Origin: Corynebacterium variabile
Lineage (GTDB): Bacteria > Actinomycetota > Actinomycetes > Mycobacteriales > Mycobacteriaceae
Direction of reading: 5' to 3'
Assembly (NCBI RefSeq): GCF_006539825.1
Contig: NZ_BJNT01000004.1
Span: 124,001 to 188,000, forward strand
DNA length: 64,000 nucleotides
The notes beneath the pieces were generated by a model, which worked only from the letters and a program-made list of their open reading frames with translations, was not told the origin of the DNA and did not search any database. Made by a program: the position numbers and the translations under genes. Below are positions 35,227 through 44,113 of this stretch, in pieces (positions within the stretch are counted from its first letter, which is position 1; every line of letters begins with the position of its first letter).

Positions 35227-36273
35227 CTACCAGCGCGCCTCGACAGTGGCGCGTCCCTCCTCGGTGAGGTCCCCCCACACACGCAGGCGGGCGATGCCAC
35301 CGTCGGGGTAGACATCGGCGCGCACCGCGACGACCGGGGTCGGGCCGGTCTCGCCCTCGGCCGGGTCGGAGACGAGGAAGCGGTGACGGGTGTCCGGCAG
35401 CGCGCGAGTCTTCGTGACCAGCTCGATCTCCTCTCCGGAGTCGGTGATACCGGTGAGGCTCACATCGCCGGGGGAGTTGAAGACGAAGTAGGAGGTGTCG
35501 ATCTCGACCCAGCGCACCCGCCCCTCACCGGCGAGCTGCACGGTGACGGAATCGTTGCCCTCGGTGCGACGACGCGCATTCTCCCAGCCCTCACCCATGT
35601 TGCGGGTCCGACCGAGGGAGATGACGTTGTTCGGGCTGGAGTAGAACATGTTCGTGCAGTCGGTGACGCGGCCACCGTTCTCCACCGCGGCGAGGTCGAT
35701 GGTGCAGCCCAGGAAGCGGGGGTCCGGCACCGGCTGGCCGTGGACGCGAAGGCGGGCGATGCCGCCGTCGGGGATCATGTCGAGGCGGATGTGGGTGAAG
35801 CGCTGCTCGGCGGCGGCGGGGAAGACCTCGAAGTAGTGCTTGTGGTCGCCCTTCGCGTCACTCGCGGGCACCAGGGTGGTCCAGGCGCTCTCCGGCAGGG
35901 CGGCGATCTTCTCGGCCGGAAGGTATTCGTCGCAGGTCAGACCGTGGACGGCGATCTGGGTGGGGTAGTTGCCCTTGAACCAGGCGGTGTCCACGACAAT
36001 GCCCTTGATCTGCCCGGGGACGCCGAGGCGCACGATGGCGGAGTCGTACCCGCCGATCTCGTCGTGGCGGCGACGGCGGGTCTCCCAGCCGTCGTAGACC
36101 TTGCCCTTGTTGCCGAACTCGTCGGGGTCGAAACCGGGCTCGTGGGCGGCGATGAGGTTCTCGCGCTCGGCGAAGGCCTCGTCGGAGGCCCAGATCACGG
36201 AGCCGGCGAGGGCGCGGCTGGCGAGGTCCGGCCAGATGGTGAACCCGGGCTGTTCGGTGGGGGTGGCACTCAT
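35227..36273 (-). CDS. alc: allantoicase
   Basis: This 348-residue protein consists of two repeated allantoicase half-domains. The first contains GKVYDGWETRRRRHDEIGGYD, VRLGVPGQIKGIVVDTAWFKGN and FTHIRLDMIPDGGIARLRVHG; the second has GEGWENARRR, VRWVEIDTSYFVFNSPG and DVYPDGGIARLRVWG. Allantoicase hydrolyses allantoate to ureidoglycolate and urea. ATG 36273 has GAGGAAG upstream and follows the allantoinase stop by 16 bases. It is the last gene of the aldolase-allantoinase-allantoicase operon. The urea product would feed the urease encoded near 62 kb. Confidence 0.95.
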   Translation of the reverse strand: MSATPTEQPGFTIWPDLASRALAGSVIWASDEAFAERENLIAAHEPGFDPDEFGNKGKVYDGWETRRRRHDEIGGYDSAIVRLGVPGQIKGIVVDTAWFKGNYPTQIAVHGLTCDEYLPAEKIAALPESAWTTLVPASDAKGDHKHYFEVFPAAAEQRFTHIRLDMIPDGGIARLRVHGQPVPDPRFLGCTIDLAAVENGGRVTDCTNMFYSSPNNVISLGRTRNMGEGWENARRRTEGNDSVTVQLAGEGRVRWVEIDTSYFVFNSPGDVSLTGITDSGEEIELVTKTRALPDTRHRFLVSDPAEGETGPTPVVAVRADVYPDGGIARLRVWGDLTEEGRATVEARW

Positions 36274-36289
36274 GATGTCTTCCTCAGTT

Positions 36290-37867
36290 CTACTGGGCGT
36301 CCGACGAGGGGCGCAGGGTGAAGGGCCGGACGTCGGCGGGGAATACCGCCAGATCGCCGGGTTCACCGGCGGCGGCAGGGGTCTGGGGGGTGGCAGGGCG
36401 GACGTACACCGTCTCGCCGCCAATGTAGCTGCGGGTCACCACGCCGGCCAGCGCGCGCTGGGCGTAGGCGGTGACCTTGTTGCGCTGGTTGAGGTTCTCG
36501 GGCAGGACGACGAAGGCGTCGTCCGCGCTGACCTGTGCCAGGTCTGCGCGGCGTCCGACCTGGATCGCGCCACGGTCGGTCAGGCCGGCCCACTCGGCGG
36601 GGTTCTGGCACATCCAGCGGACCACGTCGGTGATCCCGAGGCCGCGCAGCCGGGCCTGCGACCAGACGACGGGCAGGCCGAGCTCGACGGCGCCGATGCC
36701 GCCCCAGGCGGTCCCGAAGGAGCCGCCGGAGCCGCGGTGGTCGGCGCCACCGGCACCGAGGTCATTGCCCTTGGCGGCCAGCGCGGCAAAGGCGGTGAGC
36801 TCGTTGTTCTCGTGGGCGGACGCCTGTGCCTCGGCAACCTCGGCGAAGCGCTTCAGCTCGGCGGTGCAGGGGGAGTGGTCGGAGACGACGGTGCCGATGA
36901 CGCCGTCGACGAGGCCCTTCCACAGTCGCTCACGGTTGCCGGCCGTCCGGATCGGCGGGCAGCACTTGTACTGCGTCGCACCGTTCTGGATCTCCTCGCT
37001 GAACAGGGAGAGGTAGTGCGGGCAGGTCTCCGCGGTGATGCGCACGCCGCGTTCCTGGGCGGCGGCGATCTGGTCGATCGAGCCGGAGTCCGACAGGTGA
37101 AGGATGTGGGTCCGGCAGCCGGTCTCCTCGGCGGCGGCGATGACGGTGGCGATGGCCTTCGCCTCCGAGGCCGAGGGGCGGGACGCCAGGAAGCTGTCGA
37201 AGGTCTCGTCGACCCCACCGGCCGCATCCACATGTGAGGTGGCTTCGTCGATGATGTCGCCGTCCTCGGCGTGGACGATGAGCAGGCCGTCGAACTCGGC
37301 GATCTCGGTCATGGCCTGGTGCAGCTGCTCTGTGGACAGCGGCGCGAACTCGTCGACACCGGAGTGCAGCAGGAAGCACTTGAAGCCGAAGACGCCACGG
37401 TCCCACAGGGCCTTCAGGTCACCGGTACCGAGGTTCTCCGGCACGGCCCCGCCCCAGAAACCGACGTTGACCTTCACCTTCTCCTTCGCCACAGCCTGCT
37501 TCTCGTCGAGGGCGGCGACGGTGACGGTGGAGGGGATGGAGTTCAGGGGCATGTCGAGCAGGGTGGTGACACCGCCGGACGCCGCGGCGCGGGTGACAGA
37601 GGTGAAGCCCTCCCAATCGGTGCGTCCCGGCTCGTTGACGTGGACGTGGGTGTCCACCAGGCCGGGGATGAGGACCTGGTCGACGGGGACGTCGATGATC
37701 TCGGCGTCGTGCCCGGCGTGGATGTCGGAGGTCAGTCCCGGGGTGACGGAGACGATGGTCTCGCCGTCGATGACGACCGTGACGGGGCCGAGGACGGGTC
37801 GGGTGCCGGTTTCGGCGTCCTCCGGGAGGTAGACGGCCTGTTCAGCGCGGAAGATTCGGGTGCTCAT
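36290..37867 (-). CDS. allB: allantoinase
   Basis: This 525-residue dihydroorotase-family amidohydrolase has the binuclear metal site visible: DTHVHVNEPGRTDWEGF (HxH), the carboxylated Lys in FGFKCFLLHSG, His in IVHAEDGD and THILHLSDSG, and Asp in VVSDHSPCT. Allantoinase opens allantoin to allantoate. It is longer than the usual 450-470 residues through inserts near the N-terminus (PEDAETGTRPVLGP), around the SSD-like AGGADHRGSGGSFG loop and at the C-terminus. It follows the aldolase gene by 28 bases. Confidence 0.94.
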   Translation of the reverse strand: MSTRIFRAEQAVYLPEDAETGTRPVLGPVTVVIDGETIVSVTPGLTSDIHAGHDAEIIDVPVDQVLIPGLVDTHVHVNEPGRTDWEGFTSVTRAAASGGVTTLLDMPLNSIPSTVTVAALDEKQAVAKEKVKVNVGFWGGAVPENLGTGDLKALWDRGVFGFKCFLLHSGVDEFAPLSTEQLHQAMTEIAEFDGLLIVHAEDGDIIDEATSHVDAAGGVDETFDSFLASRPSASEAKAIATVIAAAEETGCRTHILHLSDSGSIDQIAAAQERGVRITAETCPHYLSLFSEEIQNGATQYKCCPPIRTAGNRERLWKGLVDGVIGTVVSDHSPCTAELKRFAEVAEAQASAHENNELTAFAALAAKGNDLGAGGADHRGSGGSFGTAWGGIGAVELGLPVVWSQARLRGLGITDVVRWMCQNPAEWAGLTDRGAIQVGRRADLAQVSADDAFVVLPENLNQRNKVTAYAQRALAGVVTRSYIGGETVYVRPATPQTPAAAGEPGDLAVFPADVRPFTLRPSSDAQ

Positions 37868-37895
37868 GATGCCTTTCTACTGTGTTTACGGTCGC

Positions 37896-39260
37896 CTACA
37901 GCCGTCCGGTGACCAGCAGGGTGCGCAGGTCCCCGGAAGAGACGCCGGTGGTGGCCAGTTCCTCGTCGGTGACCGCGCCGCACGCGTGGGCGCGCAGCAG
38001 GTAACCGGACATCGCTTTGGCGGTGGCGGGTTCGTCCATCCAGCGGGTCTCGTCGCCGGCGACGTAGTCGCGCAGTCGCTCGGCACTGACCTCCCAGGAT
38101 GCCCGGAAGTAGGCGATCGTCGCCAGGTGGCGGGTGACGAGTTGGTGGGCGTGCAGGTCCCAGCCCTGGCGGACCGCACGGCGTAGGTGACGGGTGACCA
38201 GGCGGTGATGGATCCGCCAGCCGTCGAGGATCTGCTCCGGGGAACCGACCGGGATGCGGTTGGTGGAGCCGTCGGACAGTTCCACGCCCACCGCGGTGGT
38301 CGCGACCTGGAGGACGTCCTTGGCGTGGTCGGCGACCGGGTGCTCCATGGACTGCTCGGCGGCGTCCACCCCGAGGGAGGCGGAGTAGTCGTAGGTGCCG
38401 TAGTGCAGCGACAGGATGCGGCCCTGACCGGCGGCGAGGATGCGGGCCGGTTCGGCCTCACCCTTGATGCCGACGATGGCCTGTGGGGTCTCCACCTGCA
38501 CCTCGAAGGGGATCCGGGTCGACTCGGGGACGCCGAAGGATTCCTCCAGCTGCTCCAGGATCTCGACGAAGGTCTCGACCTGGCTGTGGTGCTGGACCTT
38601 CGGCAGGGTCAGGCGCAGGGCGCGGGGGTCGTTCGCCAGCACCTTCGTCAGGACGCCGCGTCCGGCCAGCCCTGACAGGACGATCACCAGGGTCCGCAGG
38701 CCACGGTCGCGGACGGCCGGGTCGAAGGACTTGAAGCGGATCCCGGCGAAGGCGGGGGCGTATCCGGGGCGCTCGCCGGTTGTGCCACTGCCATCGGCGT
38801 CGAGCCAGTCGGCGAGGATGTCCGCGGCCTCGGCTGCCCGGGCGTCCTCGTCGGCGTCCCTGTCCTCGAGCGGGACGCCACGCTGGGTGAAGCCGTCCTC
38901 GAAGTCGATCCGGAGATCCTCGACCGGTTCGCGCTGCAGCTTGGCGACGGTGAGTGCACCGACGGTGGCGGCGTCCTGCTCCGGAACGCCGAGTGCCAGG
39001 GCGAGACCGGTGGCGGAACCGTAGGATTCCAGGGCCGCGAGGGCGGCGTCGCCCCAGGTCCGGGCGATCTGCGGATCGCGGGTGGCGCCGGTCATGAGGT
39101 GGGCGGGGACGTACACGGTGTGCACGGGCTGGCGCCAGGTCACCGGGTTCGCCCACGGGCCGCGCACCAGGTCATCGGTGGTAGTCAGGCGCGCGTCGGC
39201 GTGGCGTCCCAGTGCGGCGCACAGGGCGCCGGGATCAGGAGCAGAGTTTGCAGAGGTCAC
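37896..39260 (-). CDS. HpcH/HpaI aldolase-like protein (DUF6986 type)
   Basis: This 454-residue TIM-barrel aldolase/citrate-lyase-like protein shows VYVPAHLMTG, LRIDFEDGF (metal-binding acidic residues), LTLPKVQHHSQVETFVEILEQLEE and FEVQVETPQAIVG, the CitE/malate-synthase-like core. Actinobacterial allantoin clusters often carry this type next to allantoinase, where it could use glyoxylate from ureidoglycolate; the exact reaction is not established here. Start GTG 39260 lies six bases after a TAAACT -10 element, so the transcript is probably leaderless. It is the first gene of the three-gene operon ending with allantoicase. Confidence 0.85.
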   Translation of the reverse strand: MTSANSAPDPGALCAALGRHADARLTTTDDLVRGPWANPVTWRQPVHTVYVPAHLMTGATRDPQIARTWGDAALAALESYGSATGLALALGVPEQDAATVGALTVAKLQREPVEDLRIDFEDGFTQRGVPLEDRDADEDARAAEAADILADWLDADGSGTTGERPGYAPAFAGIRFKSFDPAVRDRGLRTLVIVLSGLAGRGVLTKVLANDPRALRLTLPKVQHHSQVETFVEILEQLEESFGVPESTRIPFEVQVETPQAIVGIKGEAEPARILAAGQGRILSLHYGTYDYSASLGVDAAEQSMEHPVADHAKDVLQVATTAVGVELSDGSTNRIPVGSPEQILDGWRIHHRLVTRHLRRAVRQGWDLHAHQLVTRHLATIAYFRASWEVSAERLRDYVAGDETRWMDEPATAKAMSGYLLRAHACGAVTDEELATTGVSSGDLRTLLVTGRL

Positions 39261-39266
39261 GCAGAC

Positions 39267-39328
39267 AGTTTAGTCCAGGATGCGGACCGAGTTTACGGAG
39301 ACCTCGGCGGCGGTGGTGACCGGTCACC
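39267..39328 (-). promoter_or_regulatory. leaderless promoter and 14-bp palindrome of the allantoin operon
   Basis: Read leftward, TAAACT (39272-39267) is followed by six bases and the GTG start, the geometry of leaderless actinobacterial transcripts. A second similar hexamer TAAACT lies about 23 bases further upstream. At 39315-39328 the perfect palindrome GGTGACCGGTCACC is a candidate operator. It lies just after the stop of the PhoX gene. Confidence 0.5.
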
Positions 39329-39336
39329 GGGGCAGG

Positions 39337-41454
39337 CTATCCGCCGATGGGCGCGGCACCGTACGTGTCGCGCCAGACGACGACGGTGGACGGCCGGGCG
39401 AGGGAGTGCCCGCCGTCGGGCCAGTGCGAGGTGGTGTTCTCGGTGGTGGCCTCCTCGTCTTCACCCGGGTGCTGCACGTTGACAATCACCCGGTCCTCGG
39501 TGACCACCGGGCCACAGGTCTCCGCCCCCGCGGGCACGGTGAGGAACTGCTTCGTGAGCCCACGGGTCGCACCCTCGAGGGAGACGGCGAACAGACCGTC
39601 GTTGGATTCCAGGGCGTTGCCGTCGGTGGAGACCCACAGGTTGCCGTAGGAGTCGAAGGCGAGATTGTCCGGGCACGAGATCGGAGAGACGCTGTCTTTG
39701 TCGAAGCCGCCGAAGTAGGTCTCCGCCGCCGCCGGGTCGCCGCAGACCAGCAGGAGGTTCCAGGTGAACTTTTCGCCGGCGTGCTGGTCGTCCAGCTCCA
39801 GGACGTATCCGTTCTTGTTCTCGGTGACCGGGGCGTACTCCCTCGGTTCCTCGTCGTTCTTCCCTGGCCGGGCCGCACCCCGGTACTCGTTGTTCGTCAG
39901 CGCGGCGTAGACCTTGCCCGTGGTGGGGTGGGGCTGGACGTCCTCGGGTCGGTCCATCTTCGTCGCCCCGACCTTGTCCGCGGCGAGGCGGGTGAAGATC
40001 AGGACCTCTTCGCCGCTCATCCCGTCGACATGGGACTCCACCGCGCCGTCGGAGCCACAGGTGGCGAGCTTCACCCAGTGGCCGGAGCCGTCGAAGGCTC
40101 CGTCGTCGGGCAGGGTGTCGGCGGTGAAATCGTCGGAGTTCCCCTCGAAGACGGCCACGTACAGGACGCCCTCGTCGAGAGCCTTCATGTTCTCCGCCCG
40201 GGCGTCGGCGGCGGTGCCCTCCCCGCCTTCGACGAGCTTTTTCGAGGAGACGAACTTGTAGATGTACTCGAAGCGGGAGTCGTCGCCGGAGTAGGAGACG
40301 ATCGTGCCGTCGTCGGTGACGTGGACGGCGGCGGCCTCGTGCTTGAACCGGCCCAGGGCGGTGTGCTTCACCGGAGTCGAGGTGGGGTCCCACGGGTCGA
40401 TCTCGACGACCCAGTTGAACCGGTGGGCCTCGTGGGGCTCCTTGCGGATGTCGAAGCGACGGTCGAAACGTTCCCACTTCCGGGCGGTCTCGGCGTCCTC
40501 CATGCCGTAGCGGGCGAAGCGCTCCTGTGCGTCCTTCCCCTTCGCCTCCGCGCCACCGGCGAAGTACTGGTCGACATTCTCCTCGCCGGACAGGATCGTG
40601 CCCCAGGGGGTTACACTGCCGGCGCAGTTGTTGAAGGTGCCGTGGACCTCGGTCCCCGACCGGTCGGCGGAGGTCTTTAGCAGGTCATGGCCGGCGGCCG
40701 GGCCGGTGACCTGGAACACCGTCTCGCCGTGGATCCGGCGGTTGTAGCGGCCCATGACCGGGACCAGCCGACCGTCTGTGTCATTGGACTGCAGTTCGAT
40801 GATCGAGAGGCCGTGGTTGGCGATCTCGATGCGGACCTGCTCCTCGGTGGGGTTGTCGGCGTCGTAGCCGGGGAACATCTGCTGCGGGGTGGTGTACTCG
40901 TGGTTGGAGACCAGGAGGAACCGGCGGTCCTGGCCGGGGACGGGCAGGAGAGCCGCGAAGTCGCAGTTGTAGCCGTACTGCTTCTCGGCATTCGTCCGGG
41001 TCTGGTTGTCCACCGACCAGTCGGCGGCGCCGGGGACGACCGGGTCTCCCCAGCGGATGACGACATCGCTGCTGTAGCCGTGGGGGACCGTCACGGCGTC
41101 CTTCGTGTTCGGTGCGACGGGGTCGAACCGGAGACCTGCCGGTGCCTCCGGGGCTCCACCACCGGTCGGGGTGCCGCTGGCTGATGCGGGGGCGTCGTCA
41201 CCACCACAGGCGGCGAGCAGGCTGCCTCCGCCGAGGACCACGGCGGCCGTACCTGCACCACGCAGGACGCTCCGACGGCCGACCTCGCGGCGCAGGATGT
41301 CCCGGAAGTAGGGGTTGTCGGAGGTGTTCGGCACCGCTTTGGCGCAGGCGTCACCGCACTTGTAGACGCAGGTGCGGTGGGAACGGCTGGAAGTGAAATT
41401 GAGTTTGGCGAGCAGGTCTCGGCCCAGGAGTGGCACGGTTCTCTTCTCCGTCAC
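39337..41454 (-). CDS. PhoX-family alkaline phosphatase (DUF839), Tat-exported
   Basis: This 705-residue protein has a PhoX N-terminus: TCVYKCGDACAK, then a twin-arginine signal GRRSVLRGAGTAAVVLGGGS followed by LLAACGGDD, which adds a lipoprotein-like Cys. The mature part has PhoX blocks FNNCAGSVTPWGTILSGEENVDQYF, HRFNWVVEIDPWDP, DRPEDVQPHP and YGNLWVSTDGN. PhoX enzymes are calcium/iron-dependent phosphatases outside the membrane. Start GTG 41454. It has no visible link to the flanking ureide genes. The DUF839 core is strong evidence; the activity is inferred. Confidence 0.9.
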   Translation of the reverse strand: MTEKRTVPLLGRDLLAKLNFTSSRSHRTCVYKCGDACAKAVPNTSDNPYFRDILRREVGRRSVLRGAGTAAVVLGGGSLLAACGGDDAPASASGTPTGGGAPEAPAGLRFDPVAPNTKDAVTVPHGYSSDVVIRWGDPVVPGAADWSVDNQTRTNAEKQYGYNCDFAALLPVPGQDRRFLLVSNHEYTTPQQMFPGYDADNPTEEQVRIEIANHGLSIIELQSNDTDGRLVPVMGRYNRRIHGETVFQVTGPAAGHDLLKTSADRSGTEVHGTFNNCAGSVTPWGTILSGEENVDQYFAGGAEAKGKDAQERFARYGMEDAETARKWERFDRRFDIRKEPHEAHRFNWVVEIDPWDPTSTPVKHTALGRFKHEAAAVHVTDDGTIVSYSGDDSRFEYIYKFVSSKKLVEGGEGTAADARAENMKALDEGVLYVAVFEGNSDDFTADTLPDDGAFDGSGHWVKLATCGSDGAVESHVDGMSGEEVLIFTRLAADKVGATKMDRPEDVQPHPTTGKVYAALTNNEYRGAARPGKNDEEPREYAPVTENKNGYVLELDDQHAGEKFTWNLLLVCGDPAAAETYFGGFDKDSVSPISCPDNLAFDSYGNLWVSTDGNALESNDGLFAVSLEGATRGLTKQFLTVPAGAETCGPVVTEDRVIVNVQHPGEDEEATTENTTSHWPDGGHSLARPSTVVVWRDTYGAAPIGG

Positions 41455-41529
41455 AGTCAGTTGGTGATTCGTCGGTGATCAGTCGGGATCACCGGCGGAC
41501 TGTACGGAGGCGGACTGGCGCTGCGATGG

Positions 41530-41585
41530 CCTCCCGGTGGCGGTGCGGTGGCGCTGAGGTGAACACCTGACAACGCCACCGGAGG
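41530..41585 (-). terminator. hairpin terminator candidate after the NCS1 permease gene
   Basis: Arms at 41574-41585 and 41530-41542 pair over about 12 bp with one bulged base (CCTCCGGTGGCG against CGCCACCGGGAGG). It begins six bases past the NCS1 permease stop. There is no T-run, as is common in high-GC actinobacteria. Confidence 0.55.
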
Positions 41586-41591
41586 TGATGG

Positions 41592-43097
41592 TCAGTCCAG
41601 GATGCGTGCCGTGTCTGCCTGGGCCTTCGCGGCGGTCGTGGCGTCACGCATGATCACCGACGGTCGGATGTTCTCCAGCAGGATGACGAGCACACCGGCG
41701 AGGATCGCCCCGATGAACCAGGTGTAGGTGGCGGCGTCCTCGAAGGCAGGGACGACCACGATGACGATGCCCACGACCGCGGCCACGCAGATGGCGATGA
41801 CCGAGTTCACGTTGAAGCCCTTCGAGTACCAGTAGGCGCCGGAGGGGGAGGAGTCGAACAGGGCGGGGATGTTCAGGTCGCCACGGTTGATGACGTAGAA
41901 ATACGCGATGAGGACGCCGAACACCGGTCCGATGAACGCGGCGAGCGTGTCCAGTGTGTAGTGGATGGTGTCCGGAGAGTTGTAGAGGTTCCACGGCGTG
42001 AGGAAGATCGAGCCGGCCGCGGCGATCATGCCGCCCATGCGCCAGGAGATCATTTTCGGGGCGACGGTCGAGAAGTCGAAGGCCGGGGCAATGAAGTTCG
42101 CCACGATATTGATACCGACGGTGGCGATGAGCAGGGTCAGTGCACCGAAAGCGATGGCGTAGGTGTTGTCCAGCTCGGCGATGGTGTCCACCGGGTCGGT
42201 GATCATCCGGCCGTAGACCGGGACAGTCGCGGAGGCGGTGAGCACCACCATGATCGAAAAGACCAGGAAGTTCAGCGGAAGACCGAGGAAGTTGCCGATC
42301 TTCACCGCCTTCTGCGACTTCCCGTACCGGGAGATGTCGCCGAAGTTCAGCATCGGACCGGAGAAGTAGCTCACTGTGGTGGCGACGGCGGCGCAGAAGG
42401 TGGAGAAGACGGCGAAGCCGGTGAGCCGGTGGTCGGAGAGGTTGAGGTTGACGTTGTCCCAACCGGCCTCGCTGACCAGGTAGATCGCCAGGACCGCCAT
42501 GACGATGTAGACGGCGGGACCACAGAAGTCGATGAACTTTCGGATGGACTCCATGCCGCGCCAGAAGACCAGCGCCTGGACGACCCAGAGAATCGCGAAG
42601 GCGATGTAGCCGAGGACGGACAGCCCGAGGAAGCCGTGGAGATCCTTGTCCGCCCACTCCGCCCAGTCCGGCTGCAGCTTCACCATGAGGATCACCAGCG
42701 CGTGGGACGCCAGGTAGGTCTGGATGCCGTACCAGGCCACCGCGATACAGCCACGGATCAGAGCGGGGATCTTCGCGCCCTGGATACCGAAAGCGGCACG
42801 GCAGACCACGGCAAAGGGGGTGCCGGAGCGCTGCGAGGGCAGGGAGACGAGGTTACAGGCGAAGTAGACGATGAAAATGCCGACCAGGAGGGCGAGGAGG
42901 ACCTGCCAGGAGGTCAGTCCCATGGCGAACAGGGCGCCGGCGGTGGTGTACCCGCCGACGGAGTGCACGTCTGACATCCAGAAGGCGAAGATGTTGTAGG
43001 CGCCCCACTTCTGTTCCTTCAGCGGGGCGATGTCGTCGTTGATCAGCTGAGGATCGGCACCCTCCGGGTACACGACCTCGTCTTTCATGCCGCTCAT
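41592..43097 (-). CDS. NCS1-family nucleobase/allantoin/hydantoin permease
   Basis: This 501-residue transporter has about twelve membrane helices. N-terminal NDDIAPLKEQKWGAYNIFAFWMSDVHSVGGYT and the SGPMLNFGDISRYGKSQKAVKIGNFLG segment (helix 6) are characteristic of nucleobase:cation symporter-1 proteins for cytosine, purines, uracil, allantoin or hydantoins. It is cotranscribed with the racemase-family gene (ATGA overlap). Given the allantoin genes nearby, allantoin or a hydantoin is the most likely cargo. Confidence 0.93.
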   Translation of the reverse strand: MSGMKDEVVYPEGADPQLINDDIAPLKEQKWGAYNIFAFWMSDVHSVGGYTTAGALFAMGLTSWQVLLALLVGIFIVYFACNLVSLPSQRSGTPFAVVCRAAFGIQGAKIPALIRGCIAVAWYGIQTYLASHALVILMVKLQPDWAEWADKDLHGFLGLSVLGYIAFAILWVVQALVFWRGMESIRKFIDFCGPAVYIVMAVLAIYLVSEAGWDNVNLNLSDHRLTGFAVFSTFCAAVATTVSYFSGPMLNFGDISRYGKSQKAVKIGNFLGLPLNFLVFSIMVVLTASATVPVYGRMITDPVDTIAELDNTYAIAFGALTLLIATVGINIVANFIAPAFDFSTVAPKMISWRMGGMIAAAGSIFLTPWNLYNSPDTIHYTLDTLAAFIGPVFGVLIAYFYVINRGDLNIPALFDSSPSGAYWYSKGFNVNSVIAICVAAVVGIVIVVVPAFEDAATYTWFIGAILAGVLVILLENIRPSVIMRDATTAAKAQADTARILD

Positions 43098-43882
43098 GGA
43101 AGCTCCGTTTCTGGGATCTCGAGTTCCTCGAAGCCGGACAGCCTCTTGGGGGATCGGGCGGCGTAGGTGCCGACCCGGGAGGTGGTGAGGCCCTGCCGGA
43201 CCAGTGACTCGGCGATACCGACCGCCGCGGTGACGCCGTCCACGACCGGTGCACCGAGCTCGACGCTGAGTTCACGGGCGCGGCCGGCCATGCCGCCGCA
43301 GCCGAGGCAGACAACCTCGGCACCTGCCGCCAGGGCCTCGCCGGCGAGGTCGAGGATGAGTTCATCGGTGCGTTCGGCGTCCTCCTCGAGTTCGAGGACG
43401 CCGAGCCCGGTGCCCCTGACAGAGACACAACGGTCGTGGACACCGGCGAGCTCGAGGCGCCCCCGGATCATCGGGACGGTGCGGTCGAGGGTGGTGACGA
43501 CCGCGTACCGGTCACCGACGGCCATCGCGGCGATGGCCGCGGCCTCGGTGATGTCCACGACCGGCACGTCGACGAGTTCCTGGAGTGCTTCGCGGCCTTG
43601 GTCGCCGTAGCCGGCGATGATCCAGGCGTCGATCGCCGGGGTGTCCAGGGTGATCGGGGCGGTGTGGCGGCGGTGGACGGCGGTGATGACGCCGACCTGT
43701 GACAGTGCGGCCTCGACGTGGGTCTCCACGGACTCGGGGCCGATGGTCGGGGTGACGCCGACGATGGTCGTGTCCGGTGCCGCGACGGCGGTCGCGGCGT
43801 CCACGATGGTCTGCGTCATGGTGGCGCTGGTGTTGACGTTGACGATGCCGAGGGTGATGCCGGTGCGTGAGGAAGTGCTCAA
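43094..43882 (-). CDS. Asp/Glu/hydantoin racemase-superfamily protein (allantoin racemase-like)
   Basis: This 262-residue protein has the superfamily layout VNTSATMTQTIVDAA at the N-terminus, VVDITEAAAIAAMAVGDRYAVVTTLDRTVPM in the middle, and the C-terminal active-site Cys in VVCLGCGGMAGR. The first catalytic Cys of hydantoin and allantoin racemases appears replaced by Gly (IIAGYGDQGREAL). The start is TTG 43882 with GGAG upstream. It is the first gene before the NCS1 permease, so the pair likely imports and epimerises or decarboxylates a hydantoin-like compound. Confidence 0.85.
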   Translation of the reverse strand: MSTSSRTGITLGIVNVNTSATMTQTIVDAATAVAAPDTTIVGVTPTIGPESVETHVEAALSQVGVITAVHRRHTAPITLDTPAIDAWIIAGYGDQGREALQELVDVPVVDITEAAAIAAMAVGDRYAVVTTLDRTVPMIRGRLELAGVHDRCVSVRGTGLGVLELEEDAERTDELILDLAGEALAAGAEVVCLGCGGMAGRARELSVELGAPVVDGVTAAVGIAESLVRQGLTTSRVGTYAARSPKRLSGFEELEIPETELP

Positions 43883-43937
43883 GATTCAGGGCTCCAGTGG
43901 TGGGTGACGGGGATGCGGTGCCTGTTTGACCGGAGTG

Positions 43938-43991
43938 ACTCTACGCCGGCGAATGTTTCCCGGGGAAGCATCTCTGTTTCGATTCAGTAAA
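43938..43991 (-). promoter_or_regulatory. promoter with GlnR-like box for racemase-permease unit
   Basis: Read leftward, TTTAC (43991-43987), six bases, GAAAC (43980-43976), then a second GAAAC at 43959-43955 (two turns away), eleven bases, and -10-like TAGAGT (43943-43938). This is the same module as at 9764-9806 and 18402-18433. The start codon is about 56 bases downstream of the -10. Confidence 0.5.
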
Positions 43992-44079
43992 CCGCCCGGA
44001 AGAACTCATGCCTTCGCCGTGGTGCGGTGCGGAGATGTGGCGCGGACTACTTCTCCGGTATCTGCTCTGACCTTGATAA

Positions 44080-44101
44080 CTGCACCGAACGTGCGGTACA
44101 G
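44080..44101. promoter_or_regulatory. 22-bp palindromic operator candidate before the MFS gene
   Basis: The half-sites CTGCACCGAAC and GTGCGGTACAG form an inverted repeat of the type CTGyACCGnACGTnCGGTrCAG. It ends 12 bases before the MFS ATG, overlapping the expected start of transcription downstream of TGATAAC. The natural candidate to bind it is the TetR-family protein encoded at the end of the same operon. Confidence 0.6.
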
Positions 44102-44113
44102 TTACGGACTGTT

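Noticed and set aside
41455-41529. Possible regulatory palindromes upstream of the PhoX gene
   Set aside because: Only short, weak inverted repeats are visible and no phosphate-box pattern I could support.
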